Shown piece by piece: positions 50,201 to 63,310 of a stretch of 64,000 nt of DNA; within the stretch, counting starts at the first letter, position 1; each line of letters starts with the position of its first letter. Source of the stretch: Cinclus cinclus. Its lineage: Eukaryota > Chordata > Aves > Passeriformes > Cinclidae. Under the pieces are notes generated by a model. The model worked only from the letters and a program-made list of their open reading frames with translations, was not told where the DNA came from and did no database searches. Location: contig NW_026912215.1 in the NCBI RefSeq assembly GCF_963662255.1, forward strand, positions 620,001-684,000, in the 5' to 3' direction. Both the position numbers and the translations under genes were made by a program.

Positions 50201-50899
50201 CCATTGCTTTCTGCTTTTCTTGTCTCGTGAATGGAGACGGAAAGCTTCTCGGCTACAATCTCGCCTAGAACAACTGCGGCTACACATTAAGCTCGCCCGG
50301 AACGCCCTGCTGAAACTTGCCTTCTGGCACCACATTCGCGGGGCAGCCGTCTTTCTTCGGCCACCTGCCAAGTGGCCCCATATCGCCGCGCTCGTTGCAC
50401 TCCGCTTGTCAGATTGGCTTCCCGTGGCGCTGATTTCAGCCTGGCCAAATACTCGCGCTGCGAAGAGCTGTCTCGCAGACAATCATGATCCAGCATAGAA
50501 ATTTGTCCTGCAATGTTCCCCCCTCTTTTCCCGCATTGTGCTGCTCTGATGAATGCCTTGAGCATGGAACGACTTAAGCCAGCAAGTATTCCTCGCCGGC
50601 CACCTCTCGCTGTGCAAGAGGTATGCCGTGGACCCTTGGAACGCTGCCAAGCAAAAAGCAGAGCAGTGACCATAAAAGCGAGGAGAGAGCATGCACGAAG
50701 CACACTAGTTCTGTCTAGTGCTTCCCGTGCAGAGAGGCGGCAAAGCTGAATGCCGTGCCAGAGCTTCACTTCTCGCTGGAGCACAGGAAGGCAAGAATGA
50801 AGAGGCAGAACACAGCCTTGGTTTCAGCAGCCTCCGGGACTGCAAAAGTTCAGCAATAGCTCTGTCAAAGCAGAACTCGGCTGAGAATGCTCTCGCAGC
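41247..50899. repeat. Seven-monomer block A (copies 30-36), 9653 bp
   Basis: An ordered set of private markers identifies the block. Copy 30 has GCAGCGAGCACG near 41849. Copy 31 has CTCTCTGCC with TTCCGCAGC. Copy 32 has GCACTTCGTC near 44356. Copy 33 has GAACAAGTGCGG near 46132. Copy 34 has AGCTCCGCTGG near 47293 and a private A at 47493. Copies 35-36 are plainer. The same markers recur in order 9653 bp to the right. Confidence 0.88.
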
Positions 50900-53800
50900 T
50901 TGGGAAAGTTAGGCGCAGCTGTTGACCAGCTCTGCCCGTGGCCACAGGCTTCTTCTTCCACCTTCGCTGTGGCAGAGCTTTTGCGGAGCAGAGAGGGCAT
51001 TCTTCAAGGGCGTGTTCTCCAAGGTGCTGTGAAACAGAGCCTAGCACGCTGTCTCGCTGATACTGGCTTTCGGCAAGCAGGCGTGCCAGACCGCCTACAT
51101 TCTGCACTCTGGCAGCCTAGTTGCCAGCTTTCGGCAGCTGCTGTCCTAGCAAGGCAGCTCAGGGAGTCAAAGCCAGTGCCGGGCGGCACCTTTCTGCTTT
51201 GCCCGCCTACGCGGCGCCACGCTCCCTCGGATACTGTGTCCTTTCCCTCTGCACTGCGTCTGCCGAGGTGCTCTGTGCCTCTCGGAGCAGAAGGGCAAAG
51301 GACAATGTTTTCCACAGCAGGGTAGAAATGGCATTGCTAGCAGGAAAGCTAGATGCCTTGGAACTGTCCCCTTAGCCCTTGCCACTCACTTCAGGCTCGT
51401 ACGCTGAGCAGAACAGCCTGCTGTTCTGAAGCTTCGCTGGCTGGCGTTCGTGCCCAGACGCGATTTCCTTCCCAAGGAGGCGAAGCGCCGTCTACTTCTC
51501 GCAGCGAGCACGCTGCTCCTGGCTTTCGCTTCTGCCGCAACGAGCTCGCTACGAGCACTTTTCTTCTCAACCCTCTAGACCATTGCTTTCTGCTTTTCTT
51601 GTCTCGTGAATGGAGACGGAAAGCTTCTCGGCTACAATCTCGCCTAGAACAACTGCGGCTACACATTAAGCTCGCCCGGAACGCCCTGCTGAAACTTGCC
51701 TTCTGGCACCCCATTCGCGGGGCAGCCGTCTTTCTTCGGCCACCTGCCAAGTGGCCCCATATCGCCGCGCTCGTTGCACTCCGCTTGTCAGATTGGCTTC
51801 CCGTGGCGCTGATTTCAGCCTGGCCAAATACTCGCGCTGCGAAGAGCTGTCTCGCAGACAATCATGATCCAGCATAGAAATTTGTCCTGCAATGTTCCCC
51901 CCTCTTTTCCCGCATTGTGCTGCTCTGATGAATGCCTTGAGCATGGAACGACTTAAGCCAGCAAGTATTCCTCGCCGGCCACCTCTCGCTGTGCGAGAGG
52001 TATGCCGTGGACCCTTGGAACGCTGCCAAGCAAAAAGCAGAGCAGTGACCATAAAAGCGAGGAGAGAGCATGCACGAAGCACACTAGTTCTGTCTAGTGC
52101 TTTCCGTGCAGAGAGGCGGCAAAGCTGAATGCCGTGCCAGAGCTTCACTTCTCGCTGGAGCACAGGAAGGCAAGAATGAAGAGGCAGAACACAGCCTTGG
52201 TTTCAGCAGCCTCCGGGACTGCAAAAGTTCAGCAATAGCTCTGTCAAAGCAGAACTCGGCTGAGAATGCTCTCGCAGCTTGGGAAAGTTAGGCGCAGCTG
52301 TTGACCAGCTCTGCCCGTGGCCACAGGCTGCTTCTTCCACCTTCACTGTGGCAGAGCTTTTGCGGAGCAGAGACGGCATTCTTCAAGTGCGTGTTCTCCA
52401 GGGTGCTGTGAAACAGAGCCTAGCACGCTGTCTCGCTGATCCTGGCTTTCGGCAAGCAGGCGTGCCAGACCGCCTACATTCTGCACTCTGGCAGCCTAGT
52501 TGCCAGCTTTCGGCAGCTGCTGTCCTAGCAAGGAAGCTCAGGGAGTCAAAGCCAGTGCCGGGCGGCACCTTTCTGCTTTGCCCGCCTAAGCGGCGCCACG
52601 CTCCCTCGGATACTGTGTCCTTTCCCTCTGCACTGCGTCTGCCGAGGTGCTCTCTGCCTCTCGGAGCAGAAGGGCAAAGGACAATGTTTTCCGCAGCAGG
52701 GTAGAAATGGCATTGCTAGCAGGAAAGCTAGATGCCTTGGAACTGTCCCCTTAGCCCTTGCCACTCACTTCAGGCTCGTACGCTGAGCAGAACAGCCTGC
52801 TGTTCTGAAGCTTCGCTGGCTGGCGTTCGTGCCCAGACGCGATTTCCTTCCCAAGGAGGCGAAGCGCCGTCTACTTCTCGCACCGAGCACGCTGCTCCTG
52901 GCTTTCGCTTCTGCCGCAACGAGCTCGCTACGAGCACTTTTCTTCTCAACCCTCTAGACCATTGCTTTCTGCTTTTCTTGTCTCGTGAATGGAGACGGAA
53001 AGCTTCTCGGCTACAATCTCGCCTAGAACAACTGCGGCTACACATTAAGCTCGCCCGCAACGCCCTGCTGAAACTTGCCTTCTGGCACCACATTCGCGGG
53101 GCAGCCGTCTTTCTTCGGCCACCTGCCAAGTGGCCCCATATCGCCGCGCTCGTTGCACTCCGCTTGTCAGATTGGCTTCCCGTGGCGCTGATTTCAGCCT
53201 GGCCAAATACTCGCGCTGCGAAGAGCTGTCTCGCAGACAATCATGATCCAGCATAGAAATTTGTCCTGCAATGTTCCCCCCTCTTTTCCCGCATTGTGCT
53301 GCTCTGATGAATGCCTTGAGCATGGAACGACTTAAGCCAGCAAGTATTCCTCGCCGGCCACCTCTCGCTGTGCGAGAGGTATGCCGTGGACCCTTGGAAC
53401 GCTGCCAAGCAAAAAGCAGAGCAGTGACCATAAAAGCGAGGAGAGAGCATGCACGAAGCACACTAGTTCTGTCTAGTGCTTTCCGTGCAGAGAGGCGGCA
53501 AAGCTGAATGCCGTGCCAGAGCTTCACTTCTCGCTGGAGCACAGGAAGGCAAGAATGAAGAGGCAGAACACAGCCTTGGTTTCAGCAGCCTCCGGGACTG
53601 CAAAAGTTCAGCAATAGCTCTGTCAAAGCAGAACTCGGCTGAGAATGCTCTCGCAGCTTGGGAAAGTTAGGCGCAGCTGTTGACCAGCTCTGCCCGTGGC
53701 CACAGGCTGCTTCTTCCACCTTCACTGTGGCAGAGCTTTTGCGGAGCAGAGACGGCATTCTTCAAGTGCGTGTTCTCCAGGGTGCTGTGAAACAGAGCCT

Positions 53801-56800
53801 AGCACGCTGTCTCGCTGATACTGGCTTTCGGCAAGCAGGCGTGCCAGACCGCCTACATTCTGCACTCTGGCAGCCTAGTTGCCAGCTTTCGGCAGCTGCT
53901 GTCCTAGCAAGGAAGCTCAGGGAGTCAAAGCCAGTGCCGGGCGGCACCTTTCTGCTTTGCCCGCCTAAGCGGCGCCACGCTCCCTCGGATACTGTGTCCT
54001 TTCCCTCTGCACTTCGTCTGCCGAGGTGCTCTGTGCCTCTCGGAGCAGAAGGGCAAAGGACAATGTTTTCCACAGCAGGGTAGAAATGGCATTGCTAGCA
54101 GGAAAGCTAGATGCCTTGGAACTGTCCCCTTAGCCCTTGCCACTCACTTCAGGCTCGTACGCTGAGCAGAACAGCCTGCTGTTCTGAAGCTTCGCTGGCT
54201 GGCGTTCGTGCCCAGACGCGATTTCCTTCCCAAGGAGGCGAAGCGCCGTCTACTTCTCGCACCGAGCACGCTGCTCCTGGCTGTCGCTTCTGCCGCAACG
54301 AGCTCGCTACGAGCACTTTTCTTCTCAACCCTCTAGACCATTGCTTTCTGCTTTTCTTGTCTCATGAATGGAGACGGAAAGCTTCTCGGCTACAATCTCG
54401 CCTAGAACAACTGCGGCTACACATTAAGCTCGCCCGGAACGCCCTGCTGAAACTTGCCTTCTGGCACCACATTCGCGGGGCAGCCGTCTTTCTTCGGCCA
54501 CCTGCCAAGTGGCCCCATATCGCCGCGCTCGTTGCACTCCGCTTGTCAGATTGGCTTCCCGTGGCGCTGATTTCAGCCTGGCCAAATACTCGCGCTGCGA
54601 AGAGCTGTCTCGCAGACAATCATGATCCAGCATAGAAATTTGTCCTGCAATGTTCCCCCCTCTTTTCCCGCATTGTGCTGCTCTGATGAATGCCTTGAGC
54701 ATGGAACGACTTAAGCCAGCAAGTATTCCTCGCCGGCCACCTCTCGCTGTGCGAGAGGTATGCCGTGGACCCTTGGAACGCTGCCAAGCAAAAAGCAGAG
54801 CAGTGACCATAAAAGCGAGGAGAGAGCATGCACGAAGCACACTAGTTCTGTCTAGTGCTTCCCGTGCAGAGAGGCGGCAAAGCTGAATGCCGTGCCAGAG
54901 CTTCACTTCTCGCTGGAGCACAGGAAGGCAAGAATGAAGAGGCAGAACACAGCCTTGGTTTCAGCAGCCTCCGGGACTGCAAAAGTTCAGCAATAGCTCT
55001 GTCAAAGCAGAACTCGGCTGAGAATGCTCTCGCAGCTTGGGAAAGTTAGGCGCAGCTGTTGACCAGCTCTGCCCGTGGCCACAGGCTGCTTCTTCCACCT
55101 TCACTGTGGCAGAGCTTTTGCGGAGCAGAGACGGCATTCTTCAAGGGCGTGTTCTCCAGGGTGCTGTGAAACAGAGCCTAGCACGCTGTCTCGCTGATCC
55201 TGGCTTTCGGCAAGCAGGCGTGCCAGACCGCCTACATTCTGCACTCTGGCAGCCTAGTTGCCAGCTTTCGGCAGCTGCTGTCCTAGCAAGGAAGCTCAGG
55301 GAGTCAAAGCCAGTGCCGGGCGGCACCTTTCTGCTTTGCCCGCCTAAGCGGCGCCACGCTCCCTCGGATACTGTGTCCTTTCCCTCTGCACTGCGTCTGC
55401 CGAGGTGCTCTGTGCCTCTCGGAGCAGAAGGGCAAAGGACAATGTTTTCCACAGCAGGGTAGAAATGGCATTGCTAGCAGGAAAGCTAGATGCCTTGGAA
55501 CTGTCCCCTTAGCCCTTGCCACTCACTTCAGGCTCGTACGCTGAGCAGAACAGCCTGCTGTTCTGAAGCTTCGCTGGCTGGCGTTCGTGCCCAGACGCGA
55601 TTTCCTTCCCAAGGAGGCGAAGCGCCGTCTACTTCTCGCACCGAGCACGCTGCTCCTGGCTGTCGCTTCTGCCGCAACGAGCTCGCTACGAGCACTTTTC
55701 TTCTCAACCCTCTAGACCATTGCTTTCTGCTTTTCTTGTCTCGTGAATGGAGACGGAAAGCTTCTCGGCTACAATCTCGCCTAGAACAAGTGCGGCTACA
55801 CATTAAGCTCGCCCGGAACGCCCTGCTGAAACTTGCCTTCTGGCACCCCATTCGCGGGGCAGCCGTCTTTCTTCGGCCACCTGCCAAGTGGCCCCATATC
55901 GCCGCGCTCGTTGCACTCCGCTTGTCAGATTGGCTTCCCGTGGCGCTGATTTCAGCCTGGCCAAATACTCGCGCTGCGAAGAGCTGTCTCGCAGACAATC
56001 ATGATCCAGCATAGAAATTTGTCCTGCAATGTTCCCCCCTCTTTTCCCGCATTGTGCTGCTCTGATGAATGCCTTGAGCATGGAACGACTTAAGCCAGCA
56101 AGTATTCCTCGCCGGCCACCTCTCGCTGTGCAAGAGGTATGCCGTGGACCCTTTGAACGCTGCCAAGCAAAAAGCAGAGCAGTGACCATAAAAGCGAGGA
56201 GAGAGCATGCACGAAGCACACTAGTTCTGTCTAGTGCTTTCCGTGCAGAGAGGCGGCAAAGCTGAATGCCGTGCCAGAGCTTCACTTCTCGCTGGAGCAC
56301 AGGAAGGCAAGAATGAAGAGGCAGAACACAGCCTTGGTTTCAGCAGCCTCCGGGACTGCAAAAGTTCAGCAATAGCTCTGTCAAAGCAGAACTCGGCTGA
56401 GAATGCTCTCGCAGCTTGGGAAAGTTAGGCGCAGCTGTTGACCAGCTCTGCCCGTGGCCACAGGCTGCTTCTTCCACCTTCACTGTGGCAGAGCTTTTGC
56501 GGAGCAGAGACGGCATTCTTCAAGTGCGTGTTCTCCAGGGTGCTGTGAAACAGAGCCTAGCACGCTGTCTCGCTGATCCTGGCTTTCGGCAAGCAGGCGT
56601 GCCAGACCGCCTACATTCTGCACTCTGGCAGCCTAGTTGCCAGCTTTCGGCAGCTGCTGTCCTAGCAAGGCAGCTCAGGGAGTCAAAGCCAGTGCCGGGC
56701 GGCACCTTTCTGCTTTGCCCGCCTACGCGGCGCCACGCTCCCTCGGATACTGTGTCCTTTCCCTCTGCACTGCGTCTGCCGAGGTGCTCTGTGCCTCTCG

Positions 56801-59800
56801 GAGCAGAAGGGCAAAGGACAATGTTTTCCACAGCAGGGTAGAAATGGCATTGCTAGCAGGAAAGCTAGATGCCTTGGAACTGTCCCCTTAGCCCTTGCCA
56901 CTCACTTCAGGCTCGTACGCTGAGCAGAACAGCCTGCTGTTCTGAAGCTCCGCTGGCTGGCGTTCGTGCCCAGACGCGATTTCCTTCCCAAGGAGGCGAA
57001 GCGCCGTCTACTTCTCGCACCGAGCACGCTGCTCCTGGCTTTCGCTTCTGCCGCAACGAGCTCGCTACGAGCACTTTTCTTCTCAACCCTCTAGACCATT
57101 GCTTTCTGCTTTTCTTGTCTCGTGAATGGAGACGGAAAGCTTCTCGGCTACAATCTCGCCTAGAACAACTGCGGCTACACATTAAGCTCGCCCGGAACGC
57201 CCTGCTGAAACTTGCCTTCTGGCACCCCATTCGCGGGGCAGCCGTCTTTCTTCGGCCACCTGCCAAGTGGCCCCATATCGCCGCGCTCGTTGCACTCCGC
57301 TTGTCAGATTGGCTTCCCGTGGCGCTGATTTCAGCCTGGCCAAATACTCGCGCTGCGAAGAGCTGTCTCGCAGACAATCATGATCCAGCATAGAAATTTG
57401 TCCTGCAATGTTCCCCCCTCTTTTCCCGCATTGTGCTGCTCTGATGAATGCCTTGAGCATGGAACGACTTAAGCCAGCAAGTATTCCTCGCCGGCCACCT
57501 CTCCCTGTGCAAGAGGTATGCCGTGGACCCTTTGAACGCTGCCAAGCAAAAAGCAGAGCAGTGACCATAAAAGCGAGGAGAGAGCATGCACGAAGCACAC
57601 TAGTTCTGTCTAGTGCTTTCCGTGCAGAGAGGCGGCAAAGCTGAATGCCGTGCCAGAGCTTCACTTCTCGCTGGAGCACAGGAAGGCAAGAATGAAGAGG
57701 CAGAACACAGCCTTGGTTTCAGCAGCCTCCGGGACTGCAAAAGTTCAGCAATAGCTCTGTCAAAGCAGAACTCGGCTGAGAATGCTCTCGCAGCTTGGGA
57801 AAGTTAGGCGCAGCTGTTGACCAGCTCTGCCCGTGGCCACAGGCTGCTTCTTCCACCTTCACTGTGGCAGAGCTTTTGCGGAGCAGAGACGGCATTCTTC
57901 AAGTGCGTGTTCTCCAGGGTGCTGTGAAACAGAGCCTAGCACGCTGTCTCGCTGATCCTGGCTTTCGGCAAGCAGGCGTGCCAGACCGCCTACATTCTGC
58001 ACTCTGGCAGCCTAGTTGCCAGCTTTCGGCAGCTGCTGTCCTAGCAAGGCAGCTCAGGGAGTCAAAGCCAGTGCCGGGCGGCACCTTTCTGCTTTGCCCG
58101 CCTACGCGGCGCCACGCTCCCTCGGATACTGTGTCCTTTCCCTCTGCACTGCGTCTGCCGAGGTGCTCTGTGCCTCTCGGAGCAGAAGGGCAAAGGACAA
58201 TGTTTTCCACAGCAGGGTAGAAATGGCATTGCTAGCAGGAAAGCTAGATGCCTTGGAACTGTCCCCTTAGCCCTTGCCACTCACTTCAGGCTCGTACGCT
58301 GAGCAGAACAGCCTGCTGTTCTGAAGCTCCGCTGGCTGGCGTTCGTGCCCAGACGCGATTTCCTTCCCAAGGAGGCGAAGCGCCGTCTACTTCTCGCACC
58401 GAGCACGCTGCTCCTGGCTTTCGCTTCTGCCGCAACGAGCTCGCTACGAGCACTTTTCTTCTCAACCCTCTAGACCATTGCTTTCTGCTTTTCTTGTCTC
58501 GTGAATGGAGACGGAAAGCTTCTCGGCTACAATCTCGCCTAGAACAACTGCGGCTACACATTAAGCTCGCCCGCAACGCCCTGCTGAAACTTGCCTTCTG
58601 GCACCACATTCGCGGGGCAGCCGTCTTTCTTCGGCCACCTGCCAAGTGGCCCCATATCGCCGCGCTCGTTGCACTCCGCTTGTCAGATTGGCTTCCCGTG
58701 GCGCTGATTTCAGCCTGGCCAAATACTCGCGCTGCGAAGAGCTGTCTCGCAGACAATCATGATCCAGCATAGAAATTTGTCCTGCAATGTTCCCCCCTCT
58801 TTTCCCGCATTGTGCTGCTCTGATGAATGCCTTGAGCATGGAACGACTTAAGCCAGCAAGTATTCCTCGCCGGCCACCTCTCGCTGTGCAAGAGGTATGC
58901 CGTGGACCCTTGGAACGCTGCCAAGCAAAAAGCAGAGCAGTGACCATAAAAGCGAGGAGAGAGCATGCACGAAGCACACTAGTTCTGTCTAGTGCTTTCC
59001 GTGCAGAGAGGCGGCAAAGCTGAATGCCGTGCCAGAGCTTCACTTCTCGCTGGAGCACAGGAAGGCAAGAATGAAGAGGCAGAACACAGCCTTGGTTTCA
59101 GCAGCCTCCGGGACTGCAAAAGTTCAGCAATAGCTCTGTCAAAGCAGAACTCGGCTGAGAATGCTCTCGCAGCTTGGGCAAGTTAGGCGCAGCTGTTGAC
59201 CAGCTCTGCCCGTGGCCACAGGCTGCTTCTTCCACCTTCACTGTGGCAGAGCTTTTGCGGAGCAGAGACGGCATTCTTCAAGTGCGTGTTCTCCAGGGTG
59301 CTGTGAAACAGAGCCTAGCACGCTGTCTCGCTGATCCTGGCTTTCGGCAAGCAGGCGTGCCAGACCGCCTACATTCTGCACTCTGGCAGCCTAGTTGCCA
59401 GCTTTCGGCAGCTGCTGTCCTAGCAAGGAAGCTCAGGGAGTCAAAGCCAGTGCCGGGCGGCACCTTTCTGCTTTGCCCGCCTAAGCGGCGCCACGCTCCC
59501 TCGGATACTGTGTCCTTTCCCTCTGCACTGCGTCTGCCGAGGTGCTCTGTGCCTCTCGGAGCAGAAGGGCAAAGGACAATGTTTTCCACAGCAGGGTAGA
59601 AATGGCATTGCTAGCAGGAAAGCTAGATGCCTTGGAACTGTCCCCTTAGCCCTTGCCACTCACTTCAGGCTCGTACGCTGAGCAGAACAGCCTGCTGTTC
59701 TGAAGCTTCGCTGGCTGGCGTTCGTGCCCAGACGCGATTTCCTTCCCAAGGAGGCGAAGCGCCGTCTACTTCTCGCACCGAGCACGCTGCTCCTGGCTGT

Positions 59801-60552
59801 CGCTTCTGCCGCAACGAGCTCGCTACGAGCACTTTTCTTCTCAACCCTCTAGACCATTGCTTTCTGCTTTTCTTGTCTCGTGAATGGAGACGGAAAGCTT
59901 CTCGGCTACAATCTCGCCTAGAACAACTGCGGCTACACATTAAGCTCGCCCGGAACGCCCTGCTGAAACTTGCCTTCTGGCACCACATTCGCGGGGCAGC
60001 CGTCTTTCTTCGGCCACCTGCCAAGTGGCCCCATATCGCCGCGCTCGTTGCACTCCGCTTGTCAGATTGGCTTCCCGTGGCGCTGATTTCAGCCTGGCCA
60101 AATACTCGCGCTGCGAAGAGCTGTCTCGCAGACAATCATGATCCAGCATAGAAATTTGTCCTGCAATGTTCCCCCCTCTTTTCCCGCATTGTGCTGCTCT
60201 GATGAATGCCTTGAGCATGGAACGACTTAAGCCAGCAAGTATTCCTCGCCGGCCACCTCTCGCTGTGCAAGAGGTATGCCGTGGACCCTTTGAACGCTGC
60301 CAAGCAAAAAGCAGAGCAGTGACCATAAAAGCGAGGAGAGAGCATGCACGAAGCACACTAGTTCTGTCTAGTGCTTCCCGTGCAGAGAGGCGGCAAAGCT
60401 GAATGCCGTGCCAGAGCTTCACTTCTCGCTGGAGCACAGGAAGGCAAGAATGAAGAGGCAGAACACAGCCTTGGTTTCAGCAGCCTCCGGGACTGCAAAA
60501 GTTCAGCAATAGCTCTGTCAAAGCAGAACTCGGCTGAGAATGCTCTCGCAGC
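50900..60552. repeat. Seven-monomer block B (copies 37-43), 9653 bp
   Basis: Copies 37-41 repeat the marker order of copies 30-34: GCAGCGAGCACG, then CTCTCTGCC with TTCCGCAGC, then GCACTTCGTC near 54009, then GAACAAGTGCGG, then AGCTCCGCTGG. Small differences (private A at 54364 in copy 39; GGGCGTG in copy 40; CTCCCTGTGC near 57502 in copy 41) show later mutation or conversion. Copy 42 again carries AGCTCCGCTGG, so copies 41 and 42 may be a local duplication. The match of copies 42-43 to 35-36 is weaker. Confidence 0.85.
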
Positions 60553-63310
60553 TTGGGAAAGTTAGGCGCAGCTGTTGACCAGCTCTGCCCGTGGCCACAG
60601 GCTGCTTCTTCCACCTTCACTGTGGCAGAGCTTTTGCGGAGCAGAGACGGCATTCTTCAAGGGCGTGTTCTCCAGGGTGCTGTGAAACAGAGCCTAGCAC
60701 GCTGTCTCGCTGATACTGGCTTTCGGCAAGCAGGCGTGACAGACCGCCTACATTCTGCACTCTGGCAGCCTAGTTGCCAGCTTTCGGCAGCTGCTGTCCT
60801 AGCAAGGCAGCTCAGGGAGTCAAAGCCAGTGCCGGGCGGCACCTTTCTGCTTTGCCCGCCTAAGCGGCGCCACGCTCCCTCGGATACTGTGTCCTTTCCC
60901 TCTGCACTGCGTCTGCCGAGGTGCTCTGTGCCTCTCGGAGCAGAAGGGCAAAGGACAATGTTTTCCACAGCAGGGTAGAAACGGCATTGCTAGCAGGAAA
61001 GCTAGATGCCTTGGAACTGTCCCCTTAGCCCTTGCCACTCACTTCAGGCTCGTACGCTGAGCAGAACAGCCTGCTGTTCTGAAGCTTCGCTGGCTGGCGT
61101 TCGTGCCCAGACGCGATTTCCTTCCCAAGGAGGCGAAGCGCCGTCTACTTCTCGCACCGAGCACGCTGCTCCTGGCTGTCGCTTCTGCCGCAACGAGCTC
61201 GCTACGAGCACTTTTCTTCTCAACCCTCTAGACCATTGCTTTCTGCTTTTCTTGTCTCGTGAATGGAGACGGAAAGCTTCTCGGCTACAATCTCGCCTAG
61301 AACAACTGCGGCTACACATTAAGCTCGCCCGGAACGCCCTGCTGAAACTTGCCTTCTGGCACCCCATTCGCGGGGCAGCCGTCTTTCTTCGGCCACCTGC
61401 CAAGTGGCCCCATATCGCCGCGCTCGTTGCACTCCGCTTGTCAGATTGGCTTCCCGTGGCGCTGATTTCAGCCTGGCCAAATACTCGCGCTGCGAAGAGC
61501 TGTCTCGCAGACAATCATGATCCAGCATAGAAATTTGTCCTGCAATGTTCCCCCCTCTTTTCCCGCATTGTGCTGCTCTGATGAATGCCTTGAGCATGGA
61601 ACGACTTAAGCCAGCAAGTATTCCTCGCCGGCCACCTCTCGCTGTGCAAGAGGTATGCCGTGGACCCTTTGAACGCTGCCAAGCAAAAAGCAGAGCAGTG
61701 ACCATAAAAGCGAGGAGAGAGCATGCACGAAGCACACTAGTTCTGTCTAGTGCTTCCCGTGCAGAGAGGCGGCAAAGCTGAATGCCGTGCCAGAGCTTCA
61801 CTTCTCGCTGGAGCACAGGAAGGCAAGAATGAAGAGGCAGAACACAGCCTTGGTTTCAGCAGCCTCCGGGACTGCAAAAGTTCAGCAATAGCTCTGTCAA
61901 AGCAGAACTCGGCTGAGAATGCTCTCGCAGCTTGGGAAAGTTAGGCGCAGCTGTTGACCAGCTCTGCCCGTGGCCACAGGCTGCTTCTTCCACCTTCGCT
62001 GTGGCAGAGCTTTTGCGGAGCAGAGAGGGCATTCTTCAAGGGCGTGTTCTCCAAGGTGCTGTGAAACAGAGCCTAGCACGCTGTCTCGCTGATACTGGCT
62101 TTCGGCAAGCAGGCGTGCCAGACCGCCTACATTCTGCACTCTGGCAGCCTAGTTGCCAGCTTTCGGCAGCTGCTGTCCTAGCAAGGCAGCTCAGGGAGTC
62201 AAAGCCAGTGCCGGGCGGCACCTTTCTGCTTTGCCCGCCTACGCGGCGCCACGCTCCCTCGGATACTGTGTCCTTTCCCTCTGCACTGCGTCTGCCGAGG
62301 TGCTCTGTGCCTCTCGGAGCAGAAGGGCAAAGGACAATGTTTTCCACAGCAGGGTAGAAATGGCATTGCTAGCAGGAAAGCTAGATGCCTTGGAACTGTC
62401 CCCTTAGCCCTTGCCACTCACTTCAGGCTCGTACGCTGAGCAGAACAGCCTGCTGTTCTGAAGCTTCGCTGGCTGGCGTTCGTGCCCAGACGCGATTTCC
62501 TTCCCAAGGAGGCGAAGCGCCGTCTACTTCTCGCAGCGAGCACGCTGCTCCTGGCTTTCGCTTCTGCCGCAACGAGCTCGCTACGAGCACTTTTCTTCTC
62601 AACCCTCTAGACCATTGCTTTCTGCTTTTCTTGTCTCGTGAATGGAGACGGAAAGCTTCTCGGCTACAATCTCGCCTAGAACAACTGCGGCTACACATTA
62701 AGCTCGCCCGGAACGCCCTGCTGAAACTTGCCTTCTGGCACCCCATTCGCGGGGCAGCCGTCTTTCTTCGGCCACCTGCCAAGTGGCCCCATATCGCCGC
62801 GCTCGTTGCACTCCGCTTGTCAGATTGGCTTCCCGTGGCGCTGATTTCAGCCTGGCCAAATACTCGCGCTGCGAAGAGCTGTCTCGCAGACAATCATGAT
62901 CCAGCATAGAAATTTGTCCTGCAATGTTCCCCCCTCTTTTCCCGCATTGTGCTGCTCTGATGAATGCCTTGAGCATGGAACGACTTAAGCCAGCAAGTAT
63001 TCCTCGCCGGCCACCTCTCGCTGTGCGAGAGGTATGCCGTGGACCCTTGGAACGCTGCCAAGCAAAAAGCAGAGCAGTGACCATAAAAGCGAGGAGAGAG
63101 CATGCACGAAGCACACTAGTTCTGTCTAGTGCTTTCCGTGCAGAGAGGCGGCAAAGCTGAATGCCGTGCCAGAGCTTCACTTCTCGCTGGAGCACAGGAA
63201 GGCAAGAATGAAGAGGCAGAACACAGCCTTGGTTTCAGCAGCCTCCGGGACTGCAAAAGTTCAGCAATAGCTCTGTCAAAGCAGAACTCGGCTGAGAATG
63301 CTCTCGCAGC
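60553..63310. repeat. Copies 44-45, repeat of copies 29-30 at 20,685 bp
   Basis: Copy 44 has GGCGTGACAG and AAACGG, otherwise seen together only in copies 23 and 26, and its right part matches copy 29 (GTGCAAGAGG, CCCTTTGAA, CCCGTGCAG). Copy 45 matches copies 30 and 37, including GCAGCGAGCACG near 62534 and the G/G/A triple with CpG in ccttCGctg. The pair precedes a copy like 31, so copies 44-46 follow the order of copies 29-31 exactly 15 monomers away. Confidence 0.85.
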